A DNA stretch of 64,000 nt from Patella vulgata (taxonomy: Eukaryota > Mollusca > Gastropoda > Patellidae): positions 88,595,730 through 88,659,729 of the forward strand of contig NC_065880.2 of NCBI RefSeq assembly GCF_932274485.2. The letters run 5' to 3'. Below the pieces are notes generated by a model. It had not been told where the DNA came from. It saw only the letters and a list, made by a program, of their open reading frames with translations, and did no database searches. Made by a program: the position numbers and the translations under genes. Shown here piece after piece: positions 22,249 to 33,014 of the stretch; position 1 is the first letter of the stretch, and each line of letters opens with the position of its first letter.

Positions 22249-23204
22249 AGGAGCTAAATCGCTAACATTTGGGACGTAGAAATTGACACAAGTGGGTCGA
22301 TACTGTAATATGAATGTATATAAACTAATATACATTCAATGGTTTCCGTTTTTACTCTAATTTCAAATCAGTTATGTTCCGCGAAATAAGCCAGCAATCT
22401 CAATCGAATGCAAATTTCTAGCGCCTGGTTATTCCAGTCTACATACGCCGTTTGGTTTGGTGCAATTTGTCTAGCCTCGTTCCTCGAGTCTCTTGCTAGA
22501 ACTGGAGCTGAAACGCATTATGGTACACGATTCGTGTACCAATGGTAAAATGTTTATTTTGTCTTAAAGTAGCTAAGTCTCTAACTCAATATCATCCAAA
22601 ATCTTCGACATTGAAAACACGAATTATTTTGCAATTTAAATCAGCATTGGTGTTGTGATCTTACCTGGAAAAGATGGGCTTCTGATATCCAATATTTAAG
22701 ACAAAATAAACATTTTACCATTGGTACACGAATCGTGTACCATAATGCGTTTCAGCGCCATTTGTAACAAGGTGCTCAAAAAATGAGGCTAGACATATTC
22801 CACAAGTCATGTCAAACGGTGATATCATGTTCTTATTTGGAGAGCATGCGCAATAAATAATATCGGTGTTGACTGGAATAACCAGACGCTAGAAACTGAC
22901 TTGCGGTTGAGACTTCTGGCGTATTTCGCTGAACATAACTGATGACAATTCACAGTAAAACGGACACTATTGAATGTAAAACAGTTTATATAAATTCATA
23001 TTACATTGTTATATGTGTTGCGACCCATCTGTGCCAATTTCTAGGTCCAAAATATTAGCGATTTAGCTCCTTTAAATATTGGATATCAGAAGCCCATCTT
23101 TTTCTGGTAAGATCACAGCATCAATGTTGATTTAAATTGACAAATAATTTGGGTCTTCAATGTTGAAGATTTTGGATGAAATTGAGTTAGAGACTTAGCT
23201 ACTT
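22249..23204 (+). mobile_element. MITE-I copy interrupted by a second MITE-I
   Basis: The outer TIRs are aaaggagctaaatcgctaac and ...gagttagagacttagctact. The outer copy is split at an internal TTAA by a complete reverse-oriented MITE-I. Confidence 0.85.
22568..23071 (-). mobile_element. MITE-I inserted in MITE-I
   Basis: It is bounded by TTAA at 22564-22567 and 23072-23075 and runs agtagctaagtctctaactc to gcgatttagctcct. Confidence 0.88.
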
Positions 23205-23522
23205 GAAACTTGTATTGCAAGAACTGTCAGCTCTTTATCTAAATGTTACATTATGCAGAATAAATGCTATCTTAACCGATGTGACCCACTCAAATGTTGT
23301 TGAAGGCTTTGTGCAGCTGTTGTACATTCTTTATCTCTGGCAAACCGACGAATCTGATATTTTTAAGTATTGGGAATTATGCATTTGAAATTTGCGTTCT
23401 GTTGTTATCTCTGTAGTCATCAAATGATAACATTTATGTAAATGGCGTTCGGTGTCCTGATGTATATGTATGAAATATTAAATCACAAATGAATGTTTTT
23501 ATTTGATGTCTACAGATATAAC

Positions 23523-23524
<2 letters not shown>
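23205..23524. other. Intronic DNA with a short MITE-F end
   Basis: 23210-23262 (tattgcaagaactgtcagct, ctttatctaaatgtt) matches the F right end. A 60-codon frame (23203-23388) has no recognised motif. Confidence 0.4.
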
Positions 23525-23557
<33 letters not shown>

Positions 23558-23788
23558 ACTCGACACATCTAACATATGGTTCAATTTTATTTCAAAAATT
23601 CGCTTGCGCATATGGGGTCTTTAGCAGTGGGAGGAAACCGGAGGACCCGGAGAAAACCCACGAGGTTGGACAGGCGACCCTACTCCTTGTCACGTACAAC
23701 CGGGGAATCGAAACCACGCCAGTTGACTCAATGGCACAACTTCTGATACAGCGCGCACGTGCTAACCATTCGACCCCCCCCCCCCCCG
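23525..23788 (-). mobile_element. SINE-A copy
   Basis: (GA)n tail, small deletion in the 3' block, then complete core, B box and head (gctaaccattcgacc) ending in a C-run. Confidence 0.9.
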
Positions 23789-23877
23789 ATTCTTGTTAGT
23801 AACGTTGGTATATTGTAAATTCATAGGATTCCATTTTATTATAAATACTGTATCTTCATAGAATATTCTTTCATGAG

Positions 23878-24240
23878 GGTACATGAAGTACACCAGGACA
23901 GTACACTCACTGAGCGTGACCAAGACAGTACATTTATGGAGCGTGTCCATGAAAGCACATACACGGAGCGTTACCATGACAGTTCATTCATGGACCGTTT
24001 CCAGGACAATATATCCATGGAGCGTTACCATGACAGTGCATTCATGGAGCCTTACCAGGACAGTATACTTACTGCGCGTTACCAGGACAGTACATCAATG
24101 GAGCGTTTCAAGTACACTACATTCATGGAGCGTTTCTAGGACACTACATTTATGGAGTGCTACCATGAAAGTACGTACATGGAGCGTTACCGGGACAGTT
24201 CACTTATTTAGCGTTACAAGGCCAATATAGTCATTGAATG
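23878..24240 (+). repeat. 30-bp minisatellite, about 12 units
   Basis: The unit is gagcgttaccatgacagtrc followed by attcatg. Because 30 is divisible by three, two frames stay open (MERYHDSxFM in one), but nothing suggests a protein-coding role. Confidence 0.92.
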
Positions 24241-24289
24241 TTTCAAAGACAGTTTCTCAGCTGTTCCCTGTATAATATATCTAATGTCC

Positions 24290-24560
24290 GGTGGGTTTCT
24301 CCTTGACACTGACAAGGACAGCTGTCTAGTTGTTTGGATGGGACGAAAAACCGAGGTCCCGTGTATACATTGGTGTGCACTTACATGTAAAAGATCCCTT
24401 GACAGTTGGAATCTGATATAAGAGTAGGCCTTAGTGCCGCTGTCCGGGCAAAATTTCCATTTATGCACACTGTATGACGTATGCCCGTGTTCATTAGCCC
24501 AGTTTGGAGCAGAACAGTAGGACGTTTAACCCCATCTCATTTCATTTTATTTCGTTTCAT
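24290..24560 (+). mobile_element. SINE-B copy, 5' truncated
   Basis: It begins near 'ctgacaaggacagctgtcta' and ends with 'aggacgtttaaccccatctc' and (ATTTC)-like repeats. Confidence 0.9.
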
Positions 24561-24566
24561 AATATA

Positions 24567-26093
24567 CTATTCAAAAAAAGTAGGGGATATTTGATTTTTA
24601 AGTGTTATTAAAGTCACCTAATGAAACTGACGAAGAAACAAATGACAAAATGAAATGAAGTTCACATTCATCGATTTATTCCAAATGATCGTTAGACTAA
24701 GTAAGGCACAGACTGACCATTATAAGGGTAAAATGATACCCGGGGTCAAACAGCAAAGTTACCACAGCATCACAACCAAGTCAGTAACGGGTAAATCCTC
24801 CTCTGTTTGCCAAACAAGCATTGATCCGACGTGGCATACTCCTAATGAGACGTCTAAGGTCATTTTGGTCCAGATTGTCCCATTCCTGTTGCAACGCAGC
24901 AGCAAGTTCTTGGACATTGGCAGGACGTTGTTGACGTTGACGTAACCTCTGTCCAAGCATGTCCCAGACATGCTCGATGGGGGAGAGGTCGGGACTCAGT
25001 GCTGGCCAAGGTAATGTGGTGATGTTCTGTTGTTGGAGGTAACCTGTAACGATCCTGGCCCTGTAACATCTTGCGTTGTCATCCTGGAAGATGAAACGGC
25101 GGCCATGACGTCGTGCGAACGGCACAACATGGACTGCCAAGATGTTGTCCCGGTAGTACTGGCCTGTAACACGCCCGGCAACAACATGTAAAGCCGTTCT
25201 TCCAGCAACAGTGATGCCTCCCCACACCATAACAGAACCACCCCCAAATCGATCATGTCTGATGACGTTAACGTCTTGGAAGCGCTCGTTTCGACGACGC
25301 CACACCCTCCTACGTCTGTCCAAAAAATCAACAGTGAACCTTGACTCATCTGAAAACATCACATTGCTCCAGCGTCGATTATCCCAGTGTTGACGATCCC
25401 TACACCAACGACGTCTTGCCTGAATGTGATGATCTCTCAAACAAGGGATCACGCGAGGACGTCGGGCGCGAAGGTGACCCCTATGCAGTCGATTCCGAAT
25501 CGTCTGGCCACTCACTCTCACACCAGAGTCTGTTTGAAGACGAGCGCTGATCTGATTTGCTGTGATGACACGATTTCTCAAGGCCAAGGTACGGATAAAT
25601 CGATCCTGGGCTTGAGTTGTCGCCCTTGGTCGACCTGAGCGTGGTCTGTCCTGTACAGATTGTGTATCACGGTATCTGGACCATAGCCTGCTTATGACAG
25701 ACTGAGAAACATTCATCGTCCGCGCCACAACCGCCTGTGTTGTGCCGATCTGTAGCATGCCAAGGGCACGTAACCTTTCATTTTGGGTAAGCCGAAGCAT
25801 ATCAAAATTTGTTTTCTGGTCACTAAAACAATTAAACTGATGTTTCCACCCTGGAATTCAATGCCACAATGACTGTAACATTCAAAGTCAGAGTCGTGCA
25901 AATCTTGGGTTGGACCCCCATGATGATCCCAAGCATCACCTGCATTCCATGCGGTAGCTATTGGTGCGTTTGGGCGTCACATGTAACTGGAAATGTTTCT
26001 TCTGTTAGGTTCTATAGTGACTTTTTTCGTAGTCATTTGCATATTTTAGTATTATACCCCCAAAATCAAATATCCCCTACTTTTTTTGAATAG
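24567..26093 (-). mobile_element. Tc1-like transposon, complete
   Basis: It is 1,527 bp, flanked by TA (24565-24566 and 26094-26095). Perfect TIRs of about 32 bp start ctattcaaaaaaagtagggg. It encodes one intronless transposase on the reverse strand. The uninterrupted frame and intact TIRs suggest recent activity. Confidence 0.95.
24781..25800 (-). CDS. Tc1/mariner DD34E transposase, uninterrupted
   Basis: This 339-residue protein cuts and pastes the element at TA sites. Residues 1-60 form a paired-type helix-turn-helix region (NVSQSVISRLWSRY) followed by the linker SGRPR (55-59). A second DNA-binding helix set lies at about 65-125. The catalytic triad is D151 (MFSDESRF), D241 (FQDDNAR) and E276 (SPIEHVWD), with exactly 34 residues between the second D and E, the Tc1 signature. 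The length is normal for the family. The start ATG at 25800 is preceded by about 290 bp up to the TIR. It lies antisense inside the opsin intron A-B and is not part of the opsin. Confidence 0.95.
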   Translation of the reverse strand: MLRLTQNERLRALGMLQIGTTQAVVARTMNVSQSVISRLWSRYRDTQSVQDRPRSGRPRATTQAQDRFIRTLALRNRVITANQISARLQTDSGVRVSGQTIRNRLHRGHLRARRPRVIPCLRDHHIQARRRWCRDRQHWDNRRWSNVMFSDESRFTVDFLDRRRRVWRRRNERFQDVNVIRHDRFGGGSVMVWGGITVAGRTALHVVAGRVTGQYYRDNILAVHVVPFARRHGRRFIFQDDNARCYRARIVTGYLQQQNITTLPWPALSPDLSPIEHVWDMLGQRLRQRQQRPANVQELAAALQQEWDNLDQNDLRRLIRSMPRRINACLANRGGFTRY

Positions 26094-26399
26094 TATATAT
26101 CTAATGGTTTCTGGCCTTAATACGATAGTTTCCTTGTTACTAGAGATTCTTAGTTCTACAACAATATAGGTTAATGAGAGACAACTCCAGGACACTATCA
26201 GGTCGGATTACTTTACGTATAGTTTATAACCTAATTTAATTCCTTACGTAAGGTGTTGTGTGTGTGTGTGTGGGGGGGGGGGGTATATATTAGCAGGAAT
26301 CGTGGAATACGAGTTGAATTACCTTACGTGTCGTGTCGTCTATAACCTAATTTAATTCCTTACGTAAGGTGTGTGTGTGGGAGGGGAGGGGAGGGGAGA
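26094..26399 (+). repeat. Duplicated GT/GGGG-containing segment
   Basis: The block cctaatttaattccttacgt, aaggtgt, then (GT)n, a G-run and atatattagcagg occurs twice (from about 26230 and 26346). Confidence 0.75.
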
Positions 26400-26600
26400 A
26401 GTGGGAGATATATTAGCAGTAATTGCAGAACTGTTTAAATAGAGTCCTCTCTGTACATGTAAAACCACCAGGGATGTTTATATTAGTAAGATTCGTACAA
26501 TGGTTAAAAGAAAGCTTTTAAACGGATAATCTGATAACCAACCGAAATGCGTGGTAATTAACGTTTAAAAGCCCAGAAGGATTCGTGGATAATAAGTCGA
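26400..26600 (+). repeat. Repeat K copy 1
   Basis: tatattagcagtaattgcag, aatagagtcctctctgta and aaaagaaagcttttaaac match 30176-30345 closely. Confidence 0.82.
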
Positions 26601-26714
26601 ATAAAACCCGTGGTGATATCGGCATCACTCAAGTCCATTAATACAAAATTAATGTAACATTAGTCCGTAGACAAACGCGTGTGCTTTAGGTCATAAGTTC
26701 TGTTTCTATTCCAC

Positions 26715-26933
26715 GAGGGGGGTGGGGGTTGGATGGCTAAATGTTTAGCACGTGCGCGTTGTATCATAAAATATGTCATTGAGTCAACTGGCGTGGTTTC
26801 GATTCCCCGGTTGAACGTGATAAGGAGTAGTAGGGTCGCCTGTCCAACTTTGTGGGTTTTCTTCGGGTATTCCAGTTTCCTCCCGCTGCTAAAGACCCCT
26901 ACGCGTAATTGAATTATTGAATTAAATTTGAAT
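26715..26933 (+). mobile_element. SINE-A copy, 3' end replaced
   Basis: Full head (ggatggctaaatgtttagca), B box and core; the body ends at 'ttgaatcat' where a TA-rich array begins. Confidence 0.9.
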
Positions 26934-26934
26934 C

Positions 26935-27055
26935 ATATATATATATACGATATCTGCGTCAGATACGATATCTGCGTTGATACGATATATGTCATATACA
27001 GATACGTCAGATATGATATATACGTCAGATACGTTATATACGTCAGATAAGAAAG
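26935..27055 (+). repeat. 18-bp minisatellite (short array)
   Basis: Degenerate gtcagatacgatatatac units, the same family as 30356-30935. Confidence 0.85.
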
Positions 27056-27107
27056 CTATGTGAACTCGGGGCTAGGACGCAAGAGTAAGATTGTCCAGCA
27101 TCTCAAT

Positions 27108-27436
27108 CGGTGTGCCGCGAGATCTTCTTAAGTGTGCCGAGGAATTTTGAACAACACACTAAGAAAATGCGAAAAACCACATGATCCCAATTGAGTATTC
27201 ACTGGTGTTTACTGATTAGTTCATATCTGTGGTTTTTTTTTCTTAATTTAGTTTGAGTCATTCATTATATAATATGTCTATGACTAGTCTCTGTCTACGC
27301 TTGTATGTCGTCTAACTTGCAATGTTTTTATTTTCAAAATTCAAATATTTTTCATATATATTTAGCCAGGTGTGCCGCTATTTTTTTAACGCGTTTCAGT
27401 GTGTGCCGCTGGCAATAAAAGGTTGAGAACCGCTGA
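27108..27436 (-). mobile_element. hAT-like transposon end
   Basis: The right edge aaaaggttgagaaccgctg is the reverse of cagcggttctcaacctttt, a terminus typical of hAT elements. gtgtgccgc motifs appear inside at both sides. The other terminus and the TSD were not found. Confidence 0.6.
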
Positions 27437-27648
27437 TCTAAATGGTCATATGAAATCAAATTCAAAGCATGATTTTTATTGTAATATTAAGAATTCATAT
27501 AACATGGAAAATACTTATGTGCACCGAAAAGGGAAGAAAGGAGCGCACTCAGTTAATTTAGAGTTCGTGCACTTAAACCGGAAGTTGAAAAGGCGAATAT
27601 GCGGTAAACTCTTCAATCCTTGTAATGAAAGATTATGTATAAAAACTG
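27437..27648. other. Intronic DNA, nothing recognised
   Basis: A frame from 27399 reads through but shows no family motif. Confidence 0.35.
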
Positions 27649-28019
27649 CAATCTGGTTAAAACACAGATCCTATTTCGTTTCGTTTTTATAGTTCAAAAT
27701 TTCGTTTTACTTGTCTTTACTACACTTGAATCTGGAAGAGTTGTTATTTAACCCGTGTTTTGAATGGTGTCAGGGATAAGCCAATGAAACGGTCTGTTAC
27801 GGCGAGCTTTAGGCGTGTTTTTCACGGAACTGTGGGTAATCCACTAGTAACATACCATGCTGATTGGTTAATCAAATGTCTGACGTCATAGGGTCATAAG
27901 TCGGTCTTTTGACCCCTGACGTGACCTATCGCTATAACTTGTCAGATCTTCATGTAGTATAGGCCATCGAAAGTATAAAAAAACGAAACGAAATATAGAT
28001 CTGTATTTTAATCAGATTG
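27649..28019 (-). mobile_element. MITE-D copy, complete, 9-bp TSD
   Basis: TIRs caatctggttaaaacacaga and ctgtattttaatcagattg; flanks taaaaactg at 27640-27648 and 28020-28028. Confidence 0.93.
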
Positions 28020-28028
28020 TAAAAACTG

Positions 28029-28389
28029 CAAGATGAAAAACATTTCGATTATGTAAAAACTGCAATCTTTAGTTAGTAGAAGATGAAAAACATTTACTGT
28101 TATATTGTCCATTTTATGATGAGGCAACAATATCTCTCACCATTATTAAACCTCATATATAATGTATCTTCAATATACTAATGAAGAGTGTATAGAAAGT
28201 TATTGAATACCTTAAATGTATCTTTGTTAAAGATACATTATGGGAGATTAGACAAAGAGCTGACAGTTCTCATTATAATAGTTCTATTAAAGATACATGG
28301 TGCGAGCATGTGGCTTGACTTCCTCAATCGCGTGGGGTTTCATCGTCGTACTCCGATTTCCTCCCACAGGATGGAAAACAAATAATTCC
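28029..28389. other. Fragments of MITE-F ends
   Basis: ttaaagatacattatgggag and gagctgacagttctcattat (28220-28290) are MITE-F end pieces, with further small fragments around 28155 and 28205. No complete element. Confidence 0.6.
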
Positions 28390-28393
28390 TTAA

Positions 28394-28759
28394 AGTTACA
28401 ATTTCATATTTTCTAAGAAAGTCAAAACATAATTATTTCTATGTCTTTTGCTCAATAGGTTGTCAACTCACTATTATACGATTAGGTGTCATTCTCACAC
28501 TTAAAACTCATTTACACCGGAAATAATAACACAATTACCTCCCTTGTTTTCTATTCTCCACCATGGAGTAGCTATCCTCAAACGTTTGAATTTGAAGAAG
28601 AAAATGATTTTTTTGCCAATTTCTCAACTGGCAATAGTGAATTATAGGTTTAATAGGTTTATTCTTTAACAAGGTAGGATTGTTTATAGATATCATCTAT
28701 TTTAAGGCTTTATTTTAATAAATTTTAAAAATATAACGTAAAAATATGAAATTGTAACT
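28394..28759 (+). mobile_element. MITE-G copy, complete
   Basis: TTAA (28390-28393 and 28760-28763) flanks the TIR agttacaatttcatatttt and its mirror. Confidence 0.9.
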
Positions 28760-28763
28760 TTAA

Positions 28764-28917
28764 ACATAATAAAATAAGACAATCTGATTATAACAGTTGC
28801 TGTATCACCAGGCTTGCTGGTGTCGTAGACGCTCTCTTGTGACAAACTCTTACACGCAATCCTATTTAATTAGATTCGTCTTGGGACCAGTAATCCGACA
28901 TTTTGTATAATCATTCT
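28764..28917. other. Intronic spacer
   Basis: Nothing recognised. Confidence 0.35.
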
Positions 28918-29560
28918 ATGTAGCTAGGTCTCTAAATCAATATCATTTAAAGTCTTACACGTTGAAAACACCAATTATTGGTAAATTTAAATCAACATTG
29001 ATGTCGTGATCTTACCGGGAAAAAATGGGCCTCTGATATCTAATAGCTAAAGTAGCTAAGTCTTCGTCATTCAAAACACGAATTATTTGTCAATTTAAAT
29101 CAATATTCATGTTGTTATCTTACAGTGAAAAGATGGGCTTTTGATATCCAATATTTTAGACAAAATCAACATTTTACCATTGGTACACGAATCGTGTACC
29201 ATAATGCGTTTCAGGCCCATTTTTAACAAGGGACTCGAAGAACGAGACTAGACATGGTCTTATCTGGAGAGCATGCACAATAAATACTATGTAGACTGGA
29301 ATAACCAGACACTAGAAATAGCCTTTCTATTGAGATTTCTGGCGTATTTCGCCGAACATAACTGATTAGAAATTACAGTAAAAACAGAAACAATTGAATG
29401 TAAATCAGTTTATATACAATCAGATTACATTATTATATGCGTTGGGACCCATTTATGTCTATTTCTAGGTGCCAAATATAAGCGATGTATTCCCTTTAAG
29501 ACAAAATAAACATTTTACCATTGGTACACGAATCGTGTACCAATGTCAGCTATGGAATTT
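28918..29560 (-). mobile_element. MITE-I copy interrupted by a second MITE-I
   Basis: The outer element begins tgtagctaggtctctaaatc and resumes after 29496 with gacaaaataaacattttacc. The inner copy (about 29051-29492) has the same orientation. Confidence 0.78.
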
Positions 29561-29727
29561 ATATAAGAGTATTGATTCTGACGAGATCCCAGATGAGCGA
29601 GAAAATTCTTTAAAATGTCAAAATAATATTAAACCAATGTTGAAATCAGATTACGTCGGCTTAACTATTTTAAGGGAAAAAAAATATTACAGGCTTTAAA
29701 TTGGTATTCATAAACTTTTTTGTTTTT
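29561..29727. other. Intronic spacer
   Basis: Nothing recognised. Confidence 0.35.
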
Positions 29728-29948
29728 TATGGTAGCCGAGTGATCTAGTGTGTGTGGTTTAGACACCATCCCTGTATGTGACAGGGACTAGGATCGCCTA
29801 CCCAACCTTGTTGTTCGTCCGATTTCTTCCCTTCGCTAAAGACCCCTCTACGCAAACGAATTACTGAAATATAAATGTTTGCATTGAGTGGATGTTAAAA
29901 ACTCTTTCATCATCCCCCCCCCCTTCTCTCTCGCTCGCTCTCTCTTTG
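29728..29948 (+). mobile_element. Diverged SINE-A copy
   Basis: ggtagccgagtgatctagtg, cgctaaagacccctctacgc and a CT tail remain. It is clearly older than the other copies. Confidence 0.7.
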
Positions 29949-29954
29949 TATCTC

Positions 29955-30141
29955 TGGTAATGTAATGCCAGAATGAAATGTTCAATCCAAGAAGTTGTTT
30001 TATTCTGAACCCAGCGAATATTAGTTAATTAAACTCATTATTTGACACATCTGGGGAGAATCTATAGCCGTGTATTTATAGCGGACCGTTTTGTTCTAGA
30101 AGGCACGTATCTGTAATGTCAGAAGTGACAACGCTGTACAC

Positions 30142-30144
<3 letters not shown>
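29955..30144 (+). repeat. Repeat L copy 1
   Basis: taatgtaatgccagaatgaa, tattatttgacacatctggg and gttctagaaggcacgtatct match 37617-37857, which has an additional ~45 bp inside. A (CT)15 run follows at 30145-30174. Confidence 0.8.
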
Positions 30145-30175
<31 letters not shown>

Positions 30176-30176
<1 letters not shown>

Positions 30177-30345
30177 TAGCAGGAATCGTGGAACTGTGTA
30201 AATAGAGTCCTCTCTGTAGATTTAAAACCTCCAAGGATGTTTATATTAGTAAGATTCGTACAATGGTTAAAAGAAAGCTTTTAAACAGATAATTATATAA
30301 CCGACTGAAATGCGTGCTAATTAAATTTTAAAAGCCCAGGCGGAT
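30176..30345 (+). repeat. Repeat K copy 2
   Basis: Partner of 26400-26600. Confidence 0.82.
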
Positions 30346-30355
30346 TTCTGCGTGA

Positions 30356-30935
30356 AACTTTATATACGCCAGAAACGTTTTATACGTCAGATAGGTCAGA
30401 TACGATATATAGGTAAGATACGTTATATACGTCAGATACGTTATATAAGTCAGATACGTTAGATACGTTATATACGCCAGATACGCTATATATGTCAGAT
30501 ACGTTATATACGTCAAATACGTTATATACGCCAGATACGTTATATATGTCAGATAAGTTATATATGCCTGGTACGTTATATAAGTCAGATACGATATACG
30601 CCAGATACGTTATATACATCAAATGAGATATAATATTATGTCAGATACGATATATACGTCAGATACGATATTTTCATTAGATACGATATATGTCAGATAC
30701 GTTGATTATATACGTCAGGTACGAGTAATGCCATATATATTATATACGAAGCGTTATTTACTTAAAATACGTATTATACGTCAGATCCGTTATATACGTC
30801 AGCTCCATTTAATACGTCACATATGACAGGTACGTTATATACGTCAGATACGTTATATAACCCAGATACGTTATATACGCCAGATACGTTATATACCTCA
30901 GATTCATTATTTACGTCATGTGCATTACCGAGTGC
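30356..30935 (+). repeat. 18-bp minisatellite (long array)
   Basis: About 30 degenerate units of gtcagatacgttatatac. It produces spurious open frames such as TYITYLTYIAYL on the reverse strand. Confidence 0.93.
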
Positions 30936-31456
30936 CGTCTGCATAAGCCCCGTGCAGAAAAGTAGAACGTTTGTCCCTAATCCGACTGTTACGGGAACGA
31001 AGGCCGCTAAATCTCCTATTTGGTTAATTTAACAGTATATCGTGATATTCTATATTTGTTTATGACCTTGTAGAGGTCAATGAATTACAACGAAAGATCT
31101 TGTAAATTTTATACAGTGGTCTGAATACACTTTGTGCCTCTCTTATAATTATGTTGTTAGAAAAACCTCATGCTTTATTCCCAAGACAATAAAATCACCG
31201 TCTGTCCATTATTGAATAGTTGAATATACATGAGCTATTACATGTGGAAACATAGAATAACAAATCAGTCTATCTTTCTCGTGACCTGGCTACAATTCCC
31301 TCCAGTGCTAATATATGATAAACTTTTCCATCGAGGAGGGTCAATGACATGAAGATCAAGGTCCCACAGGGGTATAAATCACAGTATTCATTATATCGTT
31401 ATATAGGGTTCTATTGGGGCTGTCTAGAATATGCTATGCTTGCGGGGGGGGGGGGG
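30936..31456. other. Intronic DNA, nothing recognised
   Basis: No shared repeat apart from a G-run at 31444-31460. Confidence 0.4.
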
Positions 31457-31673
31457 GGGTCTATTTAATAAGACCAACTTCAAGTTGGGTCGAATGTCAT
31501 GAGATGTAAACAGGGCTTGCGCTAATCCCAACTCTAATCTTAACCCTGGACCTTGCCCTAATGCTTACCCCACCCCTAACCTACAATCTCGCCGACAATC
31601 ACGTGCCCTAACCTCATTTACATCTCAGCGACATTGACAAAAATTGAGCTGGCCTTAACAAATAGATTTAGCC
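31457..31673 (-). mobile_element. MITE-C copy
   Basis: Both TIR blocks are present (gtctatttaataagaccaac and ggccttaacaaatagattta) with a centre of taaccct-like steps. Confidence 0.85.
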
Positions 31674-31727
31674 TAAGATGGGATTGGTTTCTAACATATC
31701 TGATTCATGGTACATGTATCACTGGTT

Positions 31728-31858
31728 GGTTTCTTTTACGTGCACGTCAAAATGTACACGGGACCTCGGGTTTTTGTTCCATCCGAAGTACTATACGTTG
31801 TCCCTTTCCCGGGCATTTGTCCCGCACCACTGACAAGGGGGGAACCATGCCGGAAGAC
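31728..31858 (-). mobile_element. SINE-B core fragment
   Basis: ttcttttacgtgcacgtcaa to ctgacaaggggggaaccatg. Confidence 0.85.
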
Positions 31859-31878
31859 CTTTTAATTAAAGACATTAA

Positions 31879-32331
31879 AGATACATTATGGGAGATTACA
31901 TAAATAGCTGGCAGTTCTCACTATAATAATTAAAAACTAGATAATGTAAAGGGGATTTGCTATGGGAGTTTAGATAAAGAGCTGGCAGTTCTCACTATAA
32001 TAGTTAAAAACTAGATACTGTAAAGGGAATTTGCTGAAAATTTCAGTCAAATTGATCCACTCTGAATCGAGAATTTAGCGATTGAATTTTCGGCCTAGCC
32101 TCGATCATCGTTACTAAAGTCCCGATTATCCAATTCATGATTTAATCATGAATGAAAGATGAGCAGAAAAAAATCGGATCCTAATCCAGTAAATATCGCA
32201 GGCTAGCGATGACATCGAAAGTTGATTATGGTCTGGAAAAGTTAATTAATGTCTAATTAATTAACTAGATAACATATAAGGCCTAAAGAAAGACCTGTAA
32301 TAGGCAGACCTAGCTCTTGCATAATGTATGT
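31879..32331 (-). mobile_element. MITE-F copy with internal duplication
   Basis: TTAA (31875 and 32332) flanks agatacattatgggagatta and ...gctcttgcataatgtatgt. The left ~90 bp is duplicated in tandem. It ends about 60 bp upstream of opsin exon B. Confidence 0.88.
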
Positions 32332-32393
32332 TTAATTGATCTAAAAATAACAAGCCTGATTCATTTTTTTATTTTTTTATTTTTCTATTTTAG

Positions 32394-32521
32394 CTGGGTG
32401 TTTGGTACAGCTGCCTGTCAATGGTATGCGTTTAATGGAATGTTTTTTGGGTTAGCAAGCATTGGTTGTTTAACAGTTATAAGCTTGGATCGATACATGC
32501 TCACGTGCAGATATCACACAT
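32394..32521 (+). CDS. RRH-like: Peropsin-like opsin, exon B (ECL1-TM3, DRY)
   Basis: This exon encodes the first extracellular loop and TM3. The frame from 32395 reads WVFGTAACQWYAF, then GLASIGCLTVISLDRYMLTC. The Cys of AACQWY is the ECL1/TM3 disulfide cysteine. Three residues on, at rhodopsin position 113, there is Tyr instead of the vertebrate Glu counterion, as expected of peropsins. DRY, the G-protein contact motif, is intact. The acceptor is a T-rich tract ending ttctattttag, and the donor is t|gtaagt at 32522. One base (t) is left over and pairs with the two-base start of exon C (T+AT, Tyr). The exon lies 28.7 kb after exon A; a MITE-F ends about 60 bases upstream. Confidence 0.92.
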
Positions 32522-32608
32522 GTAAGTATTTAACTATACATAATATCCAGAGACTTATGACGTCAGGTATGTTCCTACGTCATGTCGCTAACCTGACATT
32601 CTGCCCAC

Positions 32609-33002
32609 ACTCGGCAAACCTTGGCAGATTCCGGTACCCTACATCTAGCCTCGGCTGTATGACGGTAAGTGATATGTACCTACGCCTATACAATTGCGAT
32701 GCGGCGCCAGTTAACTTATTAGGAGAACTTGCCGCTTTTAGAAAGACGTTCTTACAATTGCGTCATTCGAAGAATGTAGAATTTCCAGTGCAAACGTGTC
32801 CTTGTCTAAAGAAAATCGGATAAACTTGAGAGAAAAACAGCTTCAGACTTTGAAACCTTTGTATGATAAAACATTCTTCAAAGGCGTCGTCATGGGCAAC
32901 GCCGTTGGTAATCCGGGAACTTGAAAGTAGTTTCAATGGCGGACCTCGTCACACAGCCGAGGCTAGATGTAGGGTACTGAAATCTGCCGAGGTTTGCCGA
33001 GT
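32609..33002. repeat. Repeat M, inverted repeat with ~52-bp arms
   Basis: cactcggcaaaccttggcag...catctagcctcggctgta (32609-32659) is mirrored at 32951-33002. Single arms recur at 1786-1872 and 34434-34576, so it is a dispersed foldback family. Confidence 0.8.
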
Positions 33003-33014
33003 GATTCTGCACAC

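Noticed and set aside
23873-24230. MERYHDSxFM-type repeat proteins in two frames
   Set aside because: Both frames are open because the satellite unit is 30 bp; no start context or homology.
30328-30622. Repetitive TYITYLTY-type protein
   Set aside because: Product of the 18-bp minisatellite on the reverse strand, not a gene.
32521-32823. Opsin frame continuing past exon B to 32823
   Set aside because: It reads through a consensus gtaagt donor into repeat M; exon C at 56733 fits the phase and the TM4 sequence.
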